A stretch of 64,000 nucleotides of DNA. Source: a virus. This document shows, in pieces, positions 54,419 through 63,052 of the stretch. The notes below the pieces were generated by a model, which had not been told where the DNA came from, did no database searches, and saw only the letters and a program-made list of their open reading frames with translations. The stretch covers positions 1 through 64,000 of the IMG/VR virus record IMGVR_UViG_3300020020_000026; one strand, 5' to 3'. Position 1 is the first letter of the stretch. Each line of letters opens with the position of its first letter. Position numbers and translations under genes: made by a program.

Positions 54419-54780
54419 GACGGCTTCGCAGTCAGAACCTTGCGAAGAACCAGCGTCGTCTCGCCGCCGCCGTTGCTCTCGGTGTCGGTGATTTCGAACG
54501 TGCCAAGCGCCGCACCCGCATCGGTGTCGGCGGGAATGGTCACCTGGTCAAGTTGCTCGGGCATCACCGGGAATTCAGCGTCGCGGATATCGACAATGGT
54601 TTGCTGATCGGAAGTGATCGCGCCATCCATCGCCGCCACGTCAACCGGCCGCGTGTCGTAAATCCCGCGCGCGGTATACGCAGGCACGCCCGGCTGCGAG
54701 GCGCGCGGCGTGATGATGATCGCCCGCGCGAAGGTGTCGTAGTTCGGCAGGTAGACCAGCGTTGAGAAATTTATTGCCAC
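54415..54780 (-). CDS. Head-tail neck protein
   Basis: 121 residues starting at a GTG (54780) with GGAGG seven bases upstream: MAINFSTLVYLPNYDTFARAIIITPRASQPGVPAYTARGIYDTRPVDVAAMDGAITSDQQTIVDIRDAEF. This resembles small head-completion proteins (beta barrel with an extended arm). It overlaps the previous gene's end. Confidence 0.6.
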   Translation of the reverse strand: MAINFSTLVYLPNYDTFARAIIITPRASQPGVPAYTARGIYDTRPVDVAAMDGAITSDQQTIVDIRDAEFPVMPEQLDQVTIPADTDAGAALGTFEITDTESNGGGETTLVLRKVLTAKPS

Positions 54781-55127
54781 TCGATTGCCTCCATGCACAT
54801 CGTCTTCATGCGGGAGAACAGTTGCTCGACCAGGACCGGCCGCAGGATCGGCCGCTTGACGCCAGCTATGCGACGCGGGGCGTTGCGCCGGGTCGCCGTG
54901 CCCTTGCTCACGCGCGGTCCGCGCGACCGGCGCGAACGCGGATAGACCAGCGTCGTCACCGACATCCAGCCGCTCTCATCGACCTTCGGGAATTTCCGCT
55001 TCATGTCCTCGCGCTGCCAGTCGAGGAAAACGGCAGGCAACTTGTCGTCCAGCTTGTTGATGCGTTCCTGCATGTCGGCAAATTGCTTCAACAGCCCGGC
55101 GGACTCGACCTTGACCTCGAATGCCAT
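54771..55127 (-). CDS. HK97 gp10/Mu gpG-like neck protein
   Basis: 118 residues from the ATG at 55127. MAFEVKVESAGLLKQFADMQERINKLDDKLPAVFLDWQREDMKRKFPKVDESGWMSVTTLVYPRSRRSRG is the pattern of gp10/virion-morphogenesis proteins. A basic stretch (PRSRRSRGPRVSKGTATRRNAPRR) may contact DNA or the portal. It probably completes the head-tail joint. Confidence 0.6.
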   Translation of the reverse strand: MAFEVKVESAGLLKQFADMQERINKLDDKLPAVFLDWQREDMKRKFPKVDESGWMSVTTLVYPRSRRSRGPRVSKGTATRRNAPRRIAGVKRPILRPVLVEQLFSRMKTMCMEAIEWQ

Positions 55128-55129
55128 GG

Positions 55130-55753
55130 CTAGACCCAGAGCCTGGTGTAGTGCCCAAGCAAATTTGCGACGGTCTCCTTGGCCTGCGAGCTGACGCTTC
55201 CGCCGCTGTTGCCACTGGAGCCGCCGCTGCTCGGGTTGTGAAACATCACGCGGCTTTCCTTGTGCGAGATCATGCGCACGCCCGTGAGCGCCGCTGACGC
55301 CTGCTCGCTCTTCGACGCGCCAACCAACAGGCTGCAGCAATGCTTCAGCGCGTAGGGAGCCTCTTGCGGCAGATCAAAGCCGCCAGTGTAGGTGACAACG
55401 ACCGGCTCGTTGTGACTGGAGAAGATCGAGAGTTTCCCCGATCCTTCTTCTAACTCCCAGTCGATATTGGCGAGGCCTGCAGTAGTAACGCTTTCGATGT
55501 CGTCCTCCTTCACAGGCCAGTGCGTCAGGAAGCAGCGCCGGGTGCCTTGCTCTCGCCATGTCTCCCGCACTTTCTGGCGCGCGAACACGCGGTTCGCCAT
55601 CTCAGAAACAACTGCGGAGTTAACTTCGATCAGCCACGTCAGTTGCTCGTCGCTGGCGGCGTCGTTGATGCCAAGCGCTGTCTTCGCCTCTGCCAAGGTC
55701 ATCAGCTTGAAGTCGTCCGCTGGGGTTAGGACTTTGACGGTGACATCCGCCAT
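55130..55753 (-). CDS. Head-tail connector (gp6-like)
   Basis: 207 residues. MTLAEAKTALGINDAASDEQLTWLIEVNSAVVSEMANRVFARQKVRETWREQG is the standard gp6-like connector helix pair, then a beta region (VVVTYTGGFDLPQEAPYALKHCCSLLVG) and a Ser/Gly-rich tail. It attaches under the portal. Confidence 0.8.
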   Translation of the reverse strand: MADVTVKVLTPADDFKLMTLAEAKTALGINDAASDEQLTWLIEVNSAVVSEMANRVFARQKVRETWREQGTRRCFLTHWPVKEDDIESVTTAGLANIDWELEEGSGKLSIFSSHNEPVVVTYTGGFDLPQEAPYALKHCCSLLVGASKSEQASAALTGVRMISHKESRVMFHNPSSGGSSGNSGGSVSSQAKETVANLLGHYTRLWV

Positions 55754-55755
55754 CG

Positions 55756-57168
55756 CTACCTCGCCTCAATTTGGAACTGTTCAAAGAAGTCGCGCATCTG
55801 CAGCGGCGGCCCTTCCCGGCCATCCGCCAGGATCGGGATCGCGGTGAAATTGGCGCGGTCGATCTGCCACTTCTGGATCATGCCGGAAGCACCGGCCGGT
55901 CCCCGCTCGCCCTTCTCGCCAGCGAAGCCGCGCTCGCCCTTCGGACCCATCTTCCCCTGGCTTACCAGGAGCTGCCAGCCTGGGCCGGGGCACGGCCCTG
56001 GGGACGCCGTCTTGGCAATGAACGAAGAGCCATTGACAGCCACGATGTCCAACTCTTTGTAAGTTTCCGAATCGGAGAACAGCCCGCGAACGCGAGGGGA
56101 ACATCCGTCCACGCCCCCGCGCGCGAGGCATACCCAATCCTTGCCGCTTTCCGGCGGTTCGGCGGTGTCCTTGGTCGCCTGGTAGGTCGCCCCGGACTTG
56201 GTGACGACGTTCCCCGCATAATGAACGCCCGGCTCCCAGACTTTGACGGACGGCAGCATGCCGACAGGGCCACGCTCGCCGCGCTCACCGGGTTGGCCGG
56301 GCTCCCCGCGCGCACCGGGCAACCCCGGCTCGCCACGCAAGCCCATTTTCCCGATTACGCCGGGCAGGCCCTGATCGCCTTTCTCGCCTTTCTCGCCACG
56401 TTCGCCCTTGATGCTTAAGCCGGGCAGGCCCTGCTCGCCGCGATCCCCCTTCTCGCCGCGCTCGCCGGGTCCGCCCTGAAGGCCCTGGTCGCCCTTGACG
56501 CTGAGCCCCGGAATGCCGGGCTCACCCCGGTCACCCTTTTCGCCCCTCTCGCCCCTCTCACCGGCCGGTCCCTTGATGCTGAGCCCCGTATCGCCTTTGA
56601 TGGTCAGCCCCGGCTCGCCCCTCGGGCCGCGCTCTCCCTGCTTGCCCATGAGCCCCGGAGGCCCCGCTTCGCCCCGGTCGCCACGCTCGCCCTTGATCGA
56701 CAGGCCTGGTGAACCCTGATCGCCCTGCGGTCCCCGCTCGCCCTTCTCGCCGATCAAACCCTGGAGGCCCTGCGGCCCCGCCTGCCCGTCTATTCCGGCT
56801 GGCCCTTCCGGACCTACCGGCCCTGGCTCGCCGCGCTCTCCCTGGGCACCCGGCAGCCCCTGGGGGCCGATCTCGCCAGGATTTCCAGGCGCACCGTCTG
56901 CACCGGACTTGATGGTCGCAAGCTTCTCGCCCAGCGCCCGGTCAACCTTGGCCTGCAGATCGACAACGATGGCCTTCAGCTCGGCCACGGTCGCCCGCGC
57001 CTGCGCCTCGATCAGCTCGCGCTCCTTGTCCCACTGCTTGCGGTGCTGGTGGATGACGTGAGCGAGCGCGTCGCGCAGCGCGTCAATGGTCGCTTCTGGT
57101 ATGTGCATCGGCGCGGGAAAGGGCCTCGGTGAGGGAGGTGATGATTCTGAGTTCTGTGGCAACGGCAT
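55756..57168 (-). CDS. Collagen-like head-region protein with CBM
   Basis: 470 residues. A helical start (TIDALRDALAHVIHQHRKQWDKERELIEAQARATVAELKAIVVDLQAKVDRAL) would trimerise the protein. Residues about 88-300 are Gly-X-Y collagen repeats. Next comes a CBM5/12-like module (VKVWEPGVHYAGNVVTKSGATYQATKDTAEPPESGKDWVCLARG), a second similar stretch, another collagen piece, and a beta tail. It starts inside the portal 3' end and sits between portal and connectors, a position that suggests a head fibre or neck fibre that sticks to carbohydrate. Confidence 0.75.
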   Translation of the reverse strand: MPLPQNSESSPPSPRPFPAPMHIPEATIDALRDALAHVIHQHRKQWDKERELIEAQARATVAELKAIVVDLQAKVDRALGEKLATIKSGADGAPGNPGEIGPQGLPGAQGERGEPGPVGPEGPAGIDGQAGPQGLQGLIGEKGERGPQGDQGSPGLSIKGERGDRGEAGPPGLMGKQGERGPRGEPGLTIKGDTGLSIKGPAGERGERGEKGDRGEPGIPGLSVKGDQGLQGGPGERGEKGDRGEQGLPGLSIKGERGEKGEKGDQGLPGVIGKMGLRGEPGLPGARGEPGQPGERGERGPVGMLPSVKVWEPGVHYAGNVVTKSGATYQATKDTAEPPESGKDWVCLARGGVDGCSPRVRGLFSDSETYKELDIVAVNGSSFIAKTASPGPCPGPGWQLLVSQGKMGPKGERGFAGEKGERGPAGASGMIQKWQIDRANFTAIPILADGREGPPLQMRDFFEQFQIEAR

Positions 57169-58570
57169 CGCTATGGTCCTTTGCCGTGATGAATTTTTTC
57201 ACAGGCGGCTCGTCCTTTTCCGGCTCTTCTTTCTCGCCAGGCTTCGGCTGGTCGAGCTTTGGAGCCAGGGCCGGTGGCGCACCAGCCGCGCCTGGAGCTG
57301 CAGGCATGGCCGGGATCGCTGCAGCCGCGCTGAGCGGGACAACCTGTTGCTGCACGCGCGGCTCGTCGCCATGCTCGACAGCGTCCAGGCTCTCGGAGGC
57401 CCGCGCCTCGTTCGGGGAAAAGATGCCGCCCTGCACCGCCTGGGCGAGCGCCCCGATCCGCTCCTTGAACGCGGACCTGAGCAGCGCCTTGGTGTCGAAT
57501 TCCAGGTACTCATCGGGCTGACCCTTCAGCCCAAACAGCAACCCATAGGCGTCCTCGATATGGTTGAGCGCAAAGCCCAGGCCTGACGATATCCATTGCA
57601 TCATCAGTGCTTCGGTCGAGCCGACACCCGTGCCGCTGATACCAAGCACCGCCATCGGAATCCGGAAGGCCAGGGCGATGCGCTCTTCCGGCACCTTCAT
57701 CATGTTGGCCAGCTCGGCGTCCCGCGAAGGCGCGGACAGCATCGCGGGCTTCAGGCCGCCGGTCAGGATCGGCGTGCCGCCAGCCTTCAGTCCCTTCGAC
57801 TGCTCTTCCCAGCGGTCGCGAATGAACTGCACCTGGTCCTTGTCCAGGATCAGGTCGGTGGTCAGCACCGCGCTCGGCCTGGCCTGGTTCATGTAGAACT
57901 GAATTTGCTGATCGTTGATCGCCTTCGACAGCATGATGTCCTGCATCGCTGAGCCAAGCGGCGTGTCCCCGACAATCGGATAGGGATAGCGGCGGCGCGA
58001 TGAGTGCAGACGGACGTGCAGCACGTCGCGCTGCGGGACGACCAGTTGCTCCTTCACCTGGCGGTCGATGATGCTGTTGCCCGCGAGCGTGTAGAAAACG
58101 TCGCCGGTCGGAGCAACCTGGGGATACGACATGGCCGAATCCATCAGGTGCAGCTCGTCAATCTCGTAACGCTCGTTGCGCAGCGCCAGCGCATAAGCAT
58201 TGCCGTCATAGTACAGGTTGCGCGTCAGGTTCATCATGAAGTCTGACGGCGTCTGATAGCCGTTCGGAAAACGCAGGATGCGGGAAAGCGCGCTGGTGGT
58301 AACGCGGTCGCGCCCGTCTTTGTCGTTTGCACGCCAATGATCGCCGGGGCACATCGCAACCGTCTGGGCGTATGCCGACAGGCACGCCTCGACTATTGCG
58401 GATGTGTCGTATCCGGCGGGATTGATGCCGCTCTGCCACCAATTCCACGGCGAGTCGGCAGGCAACCAGCCGCCGGTCACCGGGAGATGGTAGGGGCCTC
58501 GGTGAACTTCGCCCTCGCCAGCGGCCTTAAGCTGGCGAGGAGCAAAGATTCGCGAGAGAAAGTTGGCCAC
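57083..58570 (-). CDS. HK97-type portal protein
   Basis: 495 residues, GTG start. STSAIVEACLSAYAQTVAMCPG, LSRILRFPNGYQTPSDFMMNLTRNLYYDGNAYALALRNERYEIDELHLMDSAMSYPQV, and IPMAVLGISGTGVGSTEALMMQWISSGLGFALNHIEDAYGLLFGLKG are typical. The dodecamer is the DNA gate of the head. The C-terminal ~90 residues are Ala/Pro-rich. Confidence 0.9.
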   Translation of the reverse strand: MANFLSRIFAPRQLKAAGEGEVHRGPYHLPVTGGWLPADSPWNWWQSGINPAGYDTSAIVEACLSAYAQTVAMCPGDHWRANDKDGRDRVTTSALSRILRFPNGYQTPSDFMMNLTRNLYYDGNAYALALRNERYEIDELHLMDSAMSYPQVAPTGDVFYTLAGNSIIDRQVKEQLVVPQRDVLHVRLHSSRRRYPYPIVGDTPLGSAMQDIMLSKAINDQQIQFYMNQARPSAVLTTDLILDKDQVQFIRDRWEEQSKGLKAGGTPILTGGLKPAMLSAPSRDAELANMMKVPEERIALAFRIPMAVLGISGTGVGSTEALMMQWISSGLGFALNHIEDAYGLLFGLKGQPDEYLEFDTKALLRSAFKERIGALAQAVQGGIFSPNEARASESLDAVEHGDEPRVQQQVVPLSAAAAIPAMPAAPGAAGAPPALAPKLDQPKPGEKEEPEKDEPPVKKFITAKDHSDAVATELRIITSLTEALSRADAHTRSDH

Positions 58571-58573
58571 CGA

Positions 58574-58909
58574 TCAGGACTGCGGCGTCGTGGCTCGGGT
58601 CTGATAGCCAGGCGTGCCAGGAGCAGGCTTGGCCTCCATCTGCTTCCGCCGCTCCTCGTCCTGCTGCTTCTTCTTGGCGGCGGCCTGCTGCGGATCGCCT
58701 GACCCCGGCGGCTGGAAGATCGCGTCAAGCTTGGCCTGATCGTTCTCCTCCTGCGTTGGGGTCGGCGTTTCGTGATCGTAGGCCTGCTTCACGATCTCTT
58801 CCTTGGGGCGCGGCTCGTTGAACTGGTACGGCTGCGTCCGCGCAGGATCGTTGGGACCGCTCACATCGCGGCCGTGACGCTGGTTCTGGTCTTGCTTCTG
58901 GTCGGCCAT
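58574..58909 (-). CDS. Disordered hypothetical protein between capsid and portal
   Basis: 111 residues, Gln/Pro/Lys/Glu-rich (MADQKQDQNQRHGRDVSGPNDPARTQPYQFNEPRPKEEIVKQAYDHETPTPTQEENDQAKLDAIFQPPGSG...). Strongly charged and probably unfolded; could be a scaffold or assembly helper. One of the three AGGACA palindromes lies 30 bases before its ATG. Confidence 0.5.
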   Translation of the reverse strand: MADQKQDQNQRHGRDVSGPNDPARTQPYQFNEPRPKEEIVKQAYDHETPTPTQEENDQAKLDAIFQPPGSGDPQQAAAKKKQQDEERRKQMEAKPAPGTPGYQTRATTPQS

Positions 58910-58938
58910 TTCAATCTCCTGGGTTGATCTTGATCGAG

Positions 58939-58955
58939 TAGGACACTATGTCCTG
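58939..58955. promoter_or_regulatory. AGGACA-N3-TGTCCT palindrome
   Basis: TAGGACA and TGTCCT around CTA, 30 bases upstream of the ATG at 58909 on the leftward late strand. CGAG precedes it as at 1021. Probably bound by the same factor as the sites at 1025 and 23015. Confidence 0.55.
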
Positions 58956-59023
58956 CCGTTGGCGAGGCGAGGCCCGGTACGGCCCGGTACGGTCAGGCGA
59001 GGCGAGGCAGGGCAGGCATGTTT

Positions 59024-59054
59024 GGAAGGAGGGGTTCGCCCCTCCTTCCTTTTT
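59024..59054 (+). terminator. Hairpin with UUCG loop and T-run, reading rightward
   Basis: GGAAGGAGGGG (59024-59034) and CCCCTCCTTCC (59039-59049) form an 11-bp perfect stem with a TTCG loop, followed by TTTTT (59050-59054). It is an excellent intrinsic terminator for the + strand, though genes on both sides are on the minus strand. It lies 10 bases past the capsid stop. Confidence 0.7.
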
Positions 59055-59058
59055 CAGT

Positions 59059-61155
59059 CTACCAGGTCACGCCCGCCACGAATGAAACGACACCAGCGCG
59101 GCGCATCGTCCAGTTCATCGGCAGGATGAGTCGAAGCGCCAGTGAATCCGTCTGGAACATCGAGACGGCGGGAGCCGCGACAACGCCAGGGGTTCCGGCG
59201 GTGCCGATATGCGCAGGCGAGGTGTCCTCCATGTGTAGCGTAGCTTGGTCGCTGATCTCAAACCTCGGATTGTCGCCAGAGATCGAGACGTAGTCGGCCG
59301 CGTCGAGGCACAGCACCGTACCGAGAGGCACGGTCCCGCTCTTGATCACCGGATAGCCCATCAACCGATTGTTGTTGATGTCCGTTGCGAACGGGAAGAG
59401 CCCGCCCGGCACCGGAGGCTGCACGAACCCAATCGACAGCGCCTGTTGCGGGTTCATGATGAAGACCATCGAGCGGACGTTGCCGTTGGTCGCCGTCAGG
59501 ATCGAACCGGACAGCCCCTTGAGATCGCCAACGAGGGCGTTGAAGCCGCCGCCTGCGGTCGGGGTCAGGCCGACAACGCCGTTGCGCAGACCGGCGGGAC
59601 GAATGGTCGTCGCCGGGTTGGCGTCGAGCAGGATGGTGTCGATGGCGATCTGCGTGTCTTCCTGGATGGCATTGCGCAGAAGGCCTTCGATGGCGGGCAC
59701 GGAATGCTCGTCCATCTCCCTCGTCCAAGTCGTAATCACGGCCATCTTTTTCGGAACCATCGAAGTGGTCGTGAACGCGGCCTGACGCACCGGGATCGGA
59801 GCGCCTTCACCGACGAACGAACCGGCCACGGTCGGCGTCGCCGCTCGGGTCGGCACGTTGATCTTGCCGTTGCGGCCGAAGCTGAGCTTGAGGCCCATCG
59901 CTGACAGCGACGGGTAGACCGAAGACGGCAGAAGGCTCGGCATCAGATCGGCATTGATCTGTTGCACCAGCTCGGCCGCCCAGCCAGCGACGGTCGTCAT
60001 CGCCGGGGCGGTCGCCGCCTTCAGCGTGAGATCGCAGATGACCTTGGTGGCTTCATCTTCGCCGTAAATCTTCTGGCGAATCTGATCGATGGTAAAGCCA
60101 GCGAAGTCCGGAGCCTTGGACAGCGCCTTGATCGTACCGGCGCGGACCAGGAACTCGATGGGGTCGATCTTCTTGGCCGGGAGGTTGAACGGCCGGGCGC
60201 TAGCGGTCGCGCGCAGGGCCACCTTGGTCTTGCCGTTGCCGTTGCCGTTGTCCTCGCTGGACTGTGCGGCCATCTGGGCCTCCGAATCTTCCAGGGCCTT
60301 GAGCGCCAGCACCTGATCGCTGATGCGCTTGTTCAGCTCCTGGGTGGTCGCGAGATCGGCCTCGGTGACGTTCTCGTCGTCAACCTTTTCCAGATGCTCG
60401 TTCAGTTGGTCCCGCAGCGCGACAATGCGCTGTTGGGTAGCTTCGATGCGTTTCGTAAGGGGTGACATTGTCACTGTCCTTGTGTTCGGTTTCGACTTGG
60501 CTTGCCCGCCGTTGAGACCGCGACGTTCGGCGCTCTGGTCTTTCTCGTTGCCATGCCCGGCAAAGACCATTGCGACGGTGTCGCGGGAAATCTTGAGCGA
60601 TTTTGCAATCGCCAGTGCGTTCGGGTTGGCCGGGATCGCGACCAGGGAGGTCTCGACCAGCTCGGCCTGTTTGAATCGGTAGCCGCCGCTGCCGTCCTTG
60701 GTGATCGGCTCCGCCACTCGCGGCAGGAAGCCGACGCTGACCGCCTTCAGAATGTCGGCCTCGATCAGCCGGTGGATTTCATCGATCCGTTCGGAGGTGC
60801 CCAGCGGCGCTAGGCGCAGCTCGCCGCGCAGCTCGCCGTCCGCGACTTTCAGATTGTGCCACTTGCCGATTGGAAAGTTCGGATTGTGGTTGAACAGCGC
60901 GACCGGATTGCGCTTGAAGTTGACCAAGTCCCAGCCCTCGGCCTCGATGATGTCGCCCATGCGGTCCGGGCTAGCGTCCGACAGGATGAAGGTCAGCCCG
61001 CCGACATCGGAAACGTGCGTCTTGCGGACGACCTTCTTGGCGGCGCGCTCGTCCCATTGCAGGGCGCACGCCTCCTCGTCCCCGCCATCGCTGACGCAAT
61101 GCTCCATGAATTCTTCGCGGGTATCGAAATCGTCCGGAGAGGCTTTGGTCTTCAT
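59059..61155 (-). CDS. Prohead protease-major capsid fusion
   Basis: 698 residues. Residues about 45-200 are an S78-type prohead protease: FNHN (His90), ADILKAVSVGF (Ser140), VETSLVAIPANPNAL. From Met230 the protein is an HK97-type major capsid protein: a delta domain coiled coil (MSPLTKRIEATQQRIVALRDQLNEHLEKV) and then the shell part ending VSFVAGVTW. An AAGGA eight bases before the ATG at 60468 could give capsid alone. In most relatives the two are separate genes. Confidence 0.85.
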   Translation of the reverse strand: MKTKASPDDFDTREEFMEHCVSDGGDEEACALQWDERAAKKVVRKTHVSDVGGLTFILSDASPDRMGDIIEAEGWDLVNFKRNPVALFNHNPNFPIGKWHNLKVADGELRGELRLAPLGTSERIDEIHRLIEADILKAVSVGFLPRVAEPITKDGSGGYRFKQAELVETSLVAIPANPNALAIAKSLKISRDTVAMVFAGHGNEKDQSAERRGLNGGQAKSKPNTRTVTMSPLTKRIEATQQRIVALRDQLNEHLEKVDDENVTEADLATTQELNKRISDQVLALKALEDSEAQMAAQSSEDNGNGNGKTKVALRATASARPFNLPAKKIDPIEFLVRAGTIKALSKAPDFAGFTIDQIRQKIYGEDEATKVICDLTLKAATAPAMTTVAGWAAELVQQINADLMPSLLPSSVYPSLSAMGLKLSFGRNGKINVPTRAATPTVAGSFVGEGAPIPVRQAAFTTTSMVPKKMAVITTWTREMDEHSVPAIEGLLRNAIQEDTQIAIDTILLDANPATTIRPAGLRNGVVGLTPTAGGGFNALVGDLKGLSGSILTATNGNVRSMVFIMNPQQALSIGFVQPPVPGGLFPFATDINNNRLMGYPVIKSGTVPLGTVLCLDAADYVSISGDNPRFEISDQATLHMEDTSPAHIGTAGTPGVVAAPAVSMFQTDSLALRLILPMNWTMRRAGVVSFVAGVTW

Positions 61156-61172
61156 GACTCAATCTCCTGGTT

Positions 61173-61448
61173 CTATTTCGTGCGGCACTTCAGCGTGCAA
61201 GTTTGTTCGCGCGTGCGCCCGGCCGCAGTCGTGATCCGGTTGATCAGTGCGTAATTTTCGCCAGCCGATCCGCCTGACAGCCAGATCGTCGTTGTGCTGT
61301 CGTCAAACATATCGACGCCTTTGCTGACTCCGGTTGGCACGGTCCACGTCGAGGTGCTGATGACATCGCCAGCCAGCGGCTTGGTCCAATCAACGACGTA
61401 GTCCAGTACTTCGTCCGGGTCTTTCGGGTCGTCCCAGCTCTTCGCCAT
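61173..61448 (-). CDS. Small phage structural protein
   Basis: 91 residues. KDPDEVLDYVVDWTKPLAGDVISTSTWTVPTGVSKGVDMFDDSTTTIWLSGGSAGENYALINRITTAAGRTREQTCTLKCRT is a pattern common in HK97-like head operons and is one compact beta domain. Likely a head decoration or connector element; not verified. Confidence 0.65.
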   Translation of the reverse strand: MAKSWDDPKDPDEVLDYVVDWTKPLAGDVISTSTWTVPTGVSKGVDMFDDSTTTIWLSGGSAGENYALINRITTAAGRTREQTCTLKCRTK

Positions 61449-61459
61449 TCGCTATTCTC

Positions 61460-63049
61460 CTAAGCTGCGACCGGCAGACCGCCGCCTCCGACATCGATGT
61501 CGCGGTCGTCTGCCGCGACGGTGATCACCCGGCTTGCTGCCGTGACGACGAGAGTCCGGTTGCTCGCCGCGACGGCGATGATCCGGCCGCTTGCCGTGAT
61601 TTCCATCGTGCGGTCGCTGGCGGCGACAGTGATAATCTGGCCGACAGTAGTCGGCGTGACGAACACCTCGCCCAGACCGGACACCGTGGCTGGCTGCGCC
61701 TGCAGGACACCGAAGCCTTCCTGCCGTTGCGTGCCGTAGACCGTGGCCGGTCGCGCGGCTGGTGCGCCAACGCCAACCGATCCGGATATGCCCTGGCCTG
61801 CGACGGCGGCCACGCCCGCGTGTGCTGCGCCCGCGCCTGTCCACGCGCCCGCGCCCGTGCCGCTGACCAGGGCCACTGAGGCGACGAGCGTGCCGCTGGC
61901 GATCCATCGTATTGAGCCGGTGCCGGTGACCGTGTGGGGCGCGGCGACCAGGGTGCCGGTGCCGTGCCACCTGGCTGAGCCAAACCCACCCAGCAATGCC
62001 TTCGCCGATACCAGGGTGCCGGTGCCAAACGACACCGACAGGCCGGTGGCTGCAATGATCGAGTGCTGCGTCGCGAGCGCGACTGTGCCGGTCGATGACG
62101 ACTTGCCGCTGCCGGTGACGACCGAAGGCTGCGCAATGACTGTGCCGATTCCGGCACCGACAATACCGCCACCACCGGAGACGACAGAGGCTTGCGCAAC
62201 CAGGGTGCCGGTGCCGGTCGATGACGACTTGCCGACAAACGCAGCGGTGTCCGCCGCTTCAATCGCCGCCAGGGTGGCGCGAAATTCGACCTTGCCTATG
62301 AAGCTCGCGGCATCGGCCGTCTCGACGGCCACCAGCGGACCGCTGAAGACCGTATTGACAACGCTACCGGAGAAACTTGCGACATCCGCCGCTTCGATCC
62401 TTGCCAGCGTGCCGGTGACGATGACCTTGCCAGCGAACGCGGCGGTGTCTGCCGCCTCCGTTGCCGCCAGCGGCCCCCGGACCTCGACCTTGCCCGCGAA
62501 TGTCGCGGCGTCTGACGCCTCAACAGCAACAAGCGGGCCGGTAGCGACGGCAGCCGCCCCGCTGCCGAGAAAGAGCGCTGTATCGGCCCCTTCGGTAACC
62601 GCCAGCGAACCGACGACGGAACTTATGCCGGTGAGGCTTGCGGTGTCCGCTGCCTCGATAACGGCAAGCGTGCCGCGCGTCTCTATCTTGCCTGCGAAGC
62701 TTGCCGTATCCCCGGCTTCGAGAACGACCAGGGGGCCGCGTACCTCGACCTTGCCTGCGAGGCTCGCGATGTCAGCCGCCTCGACAACCGCCAGCGTCCC
62801 GCGTGTCTCGACCGTGCCGGTGAATACCGCGCTGTCGGCCGCTTCGGTGACGGCCAGGGTGCCGCTTGTCCGGACCTCGCCCGCGAGGCTCGCAGTATCC
62901 GCCGCCTCCGCTGCCACCAGGGTGCCGGTGACTGCGGCAGCGACTTCTCCAACGACGCCGGAAAGCTCGACCCAGGAGACAACGACGCGAGTGTCCCCGG
63001 CCACCGCCGGGGCACCGGCTCGCCCAAAGAACAGTTTGAATTGAGCCAT
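61460..63049 (-). CDS. Repeat-built virion fibre protein
   Basis: 529 residues made of three repeat types. About a dozen ~21-residue units (RGTLAVIEAADTASFAGKVE) are followed by several ~20-residue units (GTGTLVAxxxxVxGxGxxxW), and then ~16-residue units ending in VAASDRT. Each repeat has the look of one or two beta strands, so a beta-solenoid or stacked fibre is likely. It sits between capsid and Gly-rich gene. Exact place in the particle unknown. Confidence 0.6.
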   Translation of the reverse strand: MAQFKLFFGRAGAPAVAGDTRVVVSWVELSGVVGEVAAAVTGTLVAAEAADTASLAGEVRTSGTLAVTEAADSAVFTGTVETRGTLAVVEAADIASLAGKVEVRGPLVVLEAGDTASFAGKIETRGTLAVIEAADTASLTGISSVVGSLAVTEGADTALFLGSGAAAVATGPLVAVEASDAATFAGKVEVRGPLAATEAADTAAFAGKVIVTGTLARIEAADVASFSGSVVNTVFSGPLVAVETADAASFIGKVEFRATLAAIEAADTAAFVGKSSSTGTGTLVAQASVVSGGGGIVGAGIGTVIAQPSVVTGSGKSSSTGTVALATQHSIIAATGLSVSFGTGTLVSAKALLGGFGSARWHGTGTLVAAPHTVTGTGSIRWIASGTLVASVALVSGTGAGAWTGAGAAHAGVAAVAGQGISGSVGVGAPAARPATVYGTQRQEGFGVLQAQPATVSGLGEVFVTPTTVGQIITVAASDRTMEITASGRIIAVAASNRTLVVTAASRVITVAADDRDIDVGGGGLPVAA

Positions 63050-63052
63050 CGG

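Noticed and set aside
61743-63044. 433-codon rightward frame antisense to the repeat protein
   Set aside because: It mirrors the repeats of the leftward gene and lacks a ribosome site; neighbouring genes on both sides are leftward with tight spacing.
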